DNA of 12,990 nucleotides from an uncultured Thermoanaerobacteraceae bacterium (GTDB lineage: Bacteria > Bacillota > DSM-12270 > Thermacetogeniales > Thermacetogeniaceae), in the NCBI GenBank assembly GCA_937914965.1, contig CALGIY010000367.1, forward strand, positions 1 to 12,990, written 5' to 3'. How positions within the stretch are numbered: position 1 is the stretch's first letter; each line of letters starts with the position of its first letter. The position numbers and the translations under genes were made by a program. The notes under the pieces were generated by a model, which did not search any database, had not been told where the DNA came from, and saw only the letters and a program-made list of their open reading frames with translations. Positions 12,527 to 12,990 of the stretch are shown piece by piece.

Positions 12527-12990
12527 ATGCTGTTGGGACGGGAGAAGACAAAGTTTTTCTGTGAAGAATGCGGTTATGAAACCGGGAAGTGGATGGGGCG
12601 CTGCCCCGGCTGCAATTCCTGGAATTCTTTTTGTGAAGCCCCTGTGCAGAAAAAAAGCACCCAAAGCGCTCGTCGGTCATCAAGTTTATCCCCAGGCCAG
12701 GAGATGCCTGTTCTTCTATCAGACTGTGGTGACAGTCTTCCTGAAGAGCGTTTCCCGGGATGTTCAGGGGAATTCGATCGAGTCCTGGGGGGAGGGATCG
12801 TGCCTGGTTCTGTTGTACTGCTGGGTGGTGCCCCGGGGATTGGGAAGTCCACATTACTACTACAGCTTGCGTCTTTTGTTGCGGAAAGCCGTGGACCAGT
12901 GCTGTATGTTTCCGGGGAAGAATCCCGTCAGCAGGTGCAGATGCGGGCGCGGCGCCTGAGGGCGGCATCTGATCGCCTTTATTTCTATGC
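12527..12990 (+). CDS. radA: DNA repair protein RadA (Sms), 5' part, cut by the window end
   Basis: The first 154 codons of RadA, a RecA-like branch-migration ATPase used in recombinational repair; no stop before the window ends. The N-terminal C4 zinc finger is CEEC (12-15) with CPGC (26-29), GYETGKWMGR between. After a variable linker comes EFDRVLGGG (82-90) leading to the Walker A motif GGAPGIGKST (100-109), then LYVSGEES (126-133), the usual RadA order. The ATG at 12527 follows AAGGG with a short 4-base gap; a TTG at 12533 is an alternative. In many Bacillota radA follows clpC; here it follows a repeat-filled gap after a DUF255 gene. Confidence 0.93.
   Translation, partial: MLLGREKTKFFCEECGYETGKWMGRCPGCNSWNSFCEAPVQKKSTQSARRSSSLSPGQEMPVLLSDCGDSLPEERFPGCSGEFDRVLGGGIVPGSVVLLGGAPGIGKSTLLLQLASFVAESRGPVLYVSGEESRQQVQMRARRLRAASDRLYFY

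Noticed and set aside
12495..12968. 157-codon minus-strand frame and a plus-strand frame at 12561-12959 across the radA start
   Set aside because: The true frame, starting at 12527, gives the RadA zinc finger and Walker A motif exactly; the others are shadows.

Overview
The window looks like chromosomal DNA from a mid-GC Bacillota, probably a spore-forming or anaerobic clostridial lineage. The reasons are strong Shine-Dalgarno sequences, frequent GTG/TTG starts, a two-subunit class I (Fe-S) fumarase, a SigW-type ECF sigma factor with a SigW-type promoter, a LiaF-like membrane protein, a YmaF-like protein and a Bacillus-type RadA. No rRNA or tRNA gene was seen. The exact genus cannot be read from the sequence.

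Layout. (1) Bases 1-308 are non-coding, with one repeat copy and a strong hairpin. (2) Bases 309-2413, plus strand: fumarase alpha and beta subunits (overlapping genes), then a small nitroreductase. (3) Bases 2521-4425, minus strand: a LiaF-like membrane protein, a histidine-rich YmaF-like protein and a LysM-domain protein. (4) Bases 4544-7861, minus strand: a four-gene ECF operon (sigma factor, zinc-finger anti-sigma factor, two paralogous exported beta-helix/multi-pass membrane proteins). It is headed by an ECF promoter (TGAAAC-N16-CGTA) and closed by a clear intrinsic terminator. (5) Bases 7926-9028: a REP-associated tyrosine transposase (RAYT) gene framed by inverted copies of a short repeat. 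(6) Bases 9030-9500, minus strand: a small HAD phosphatase. (7) Bases 9501-9817: a possible 26-residue micro-ORF followed directly by a plus-strand terminator. (8) Bases 9818-11860: a DUF255/YyaL thioredoxin-fold protein. (9) Bases 11861-12526: a non-coding, repeat-rich region with two diverged tandem copies of a ~200 bp element. (10) Bases 12527-end: the 5' part of radA.

How it fits together. The ECF operon is a self-contained envelope-response module. Sigma should drive its own promoter, the anti-sigma factor (coupled by a TTGA overlap) should hold it at the membrane, and the two membrane beta-helix proteins are the outputs. The LiaF-like and LysM proteins nearby fit a cell-envelope theme. 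The other theme is repeats. A family with the core CTGGTTTGCTTTATTG occurs at least eleven times, mostly just after stop codons, and copies bracket the RAYT gene, whose own stop codon lies inside one of them. The RAYT carries a C-terminal segment resembling DnaA domain IV.

The most unusual part is the radA-upstream region. Two copies of a ~160 nt element keep a closing stem and an internal hairpin of the same loop size but different sequence, and each copy ends in the RAYT-type repeat. This could be a duplicated structured RNA or a RAYT-mobilised non-autonomous element.
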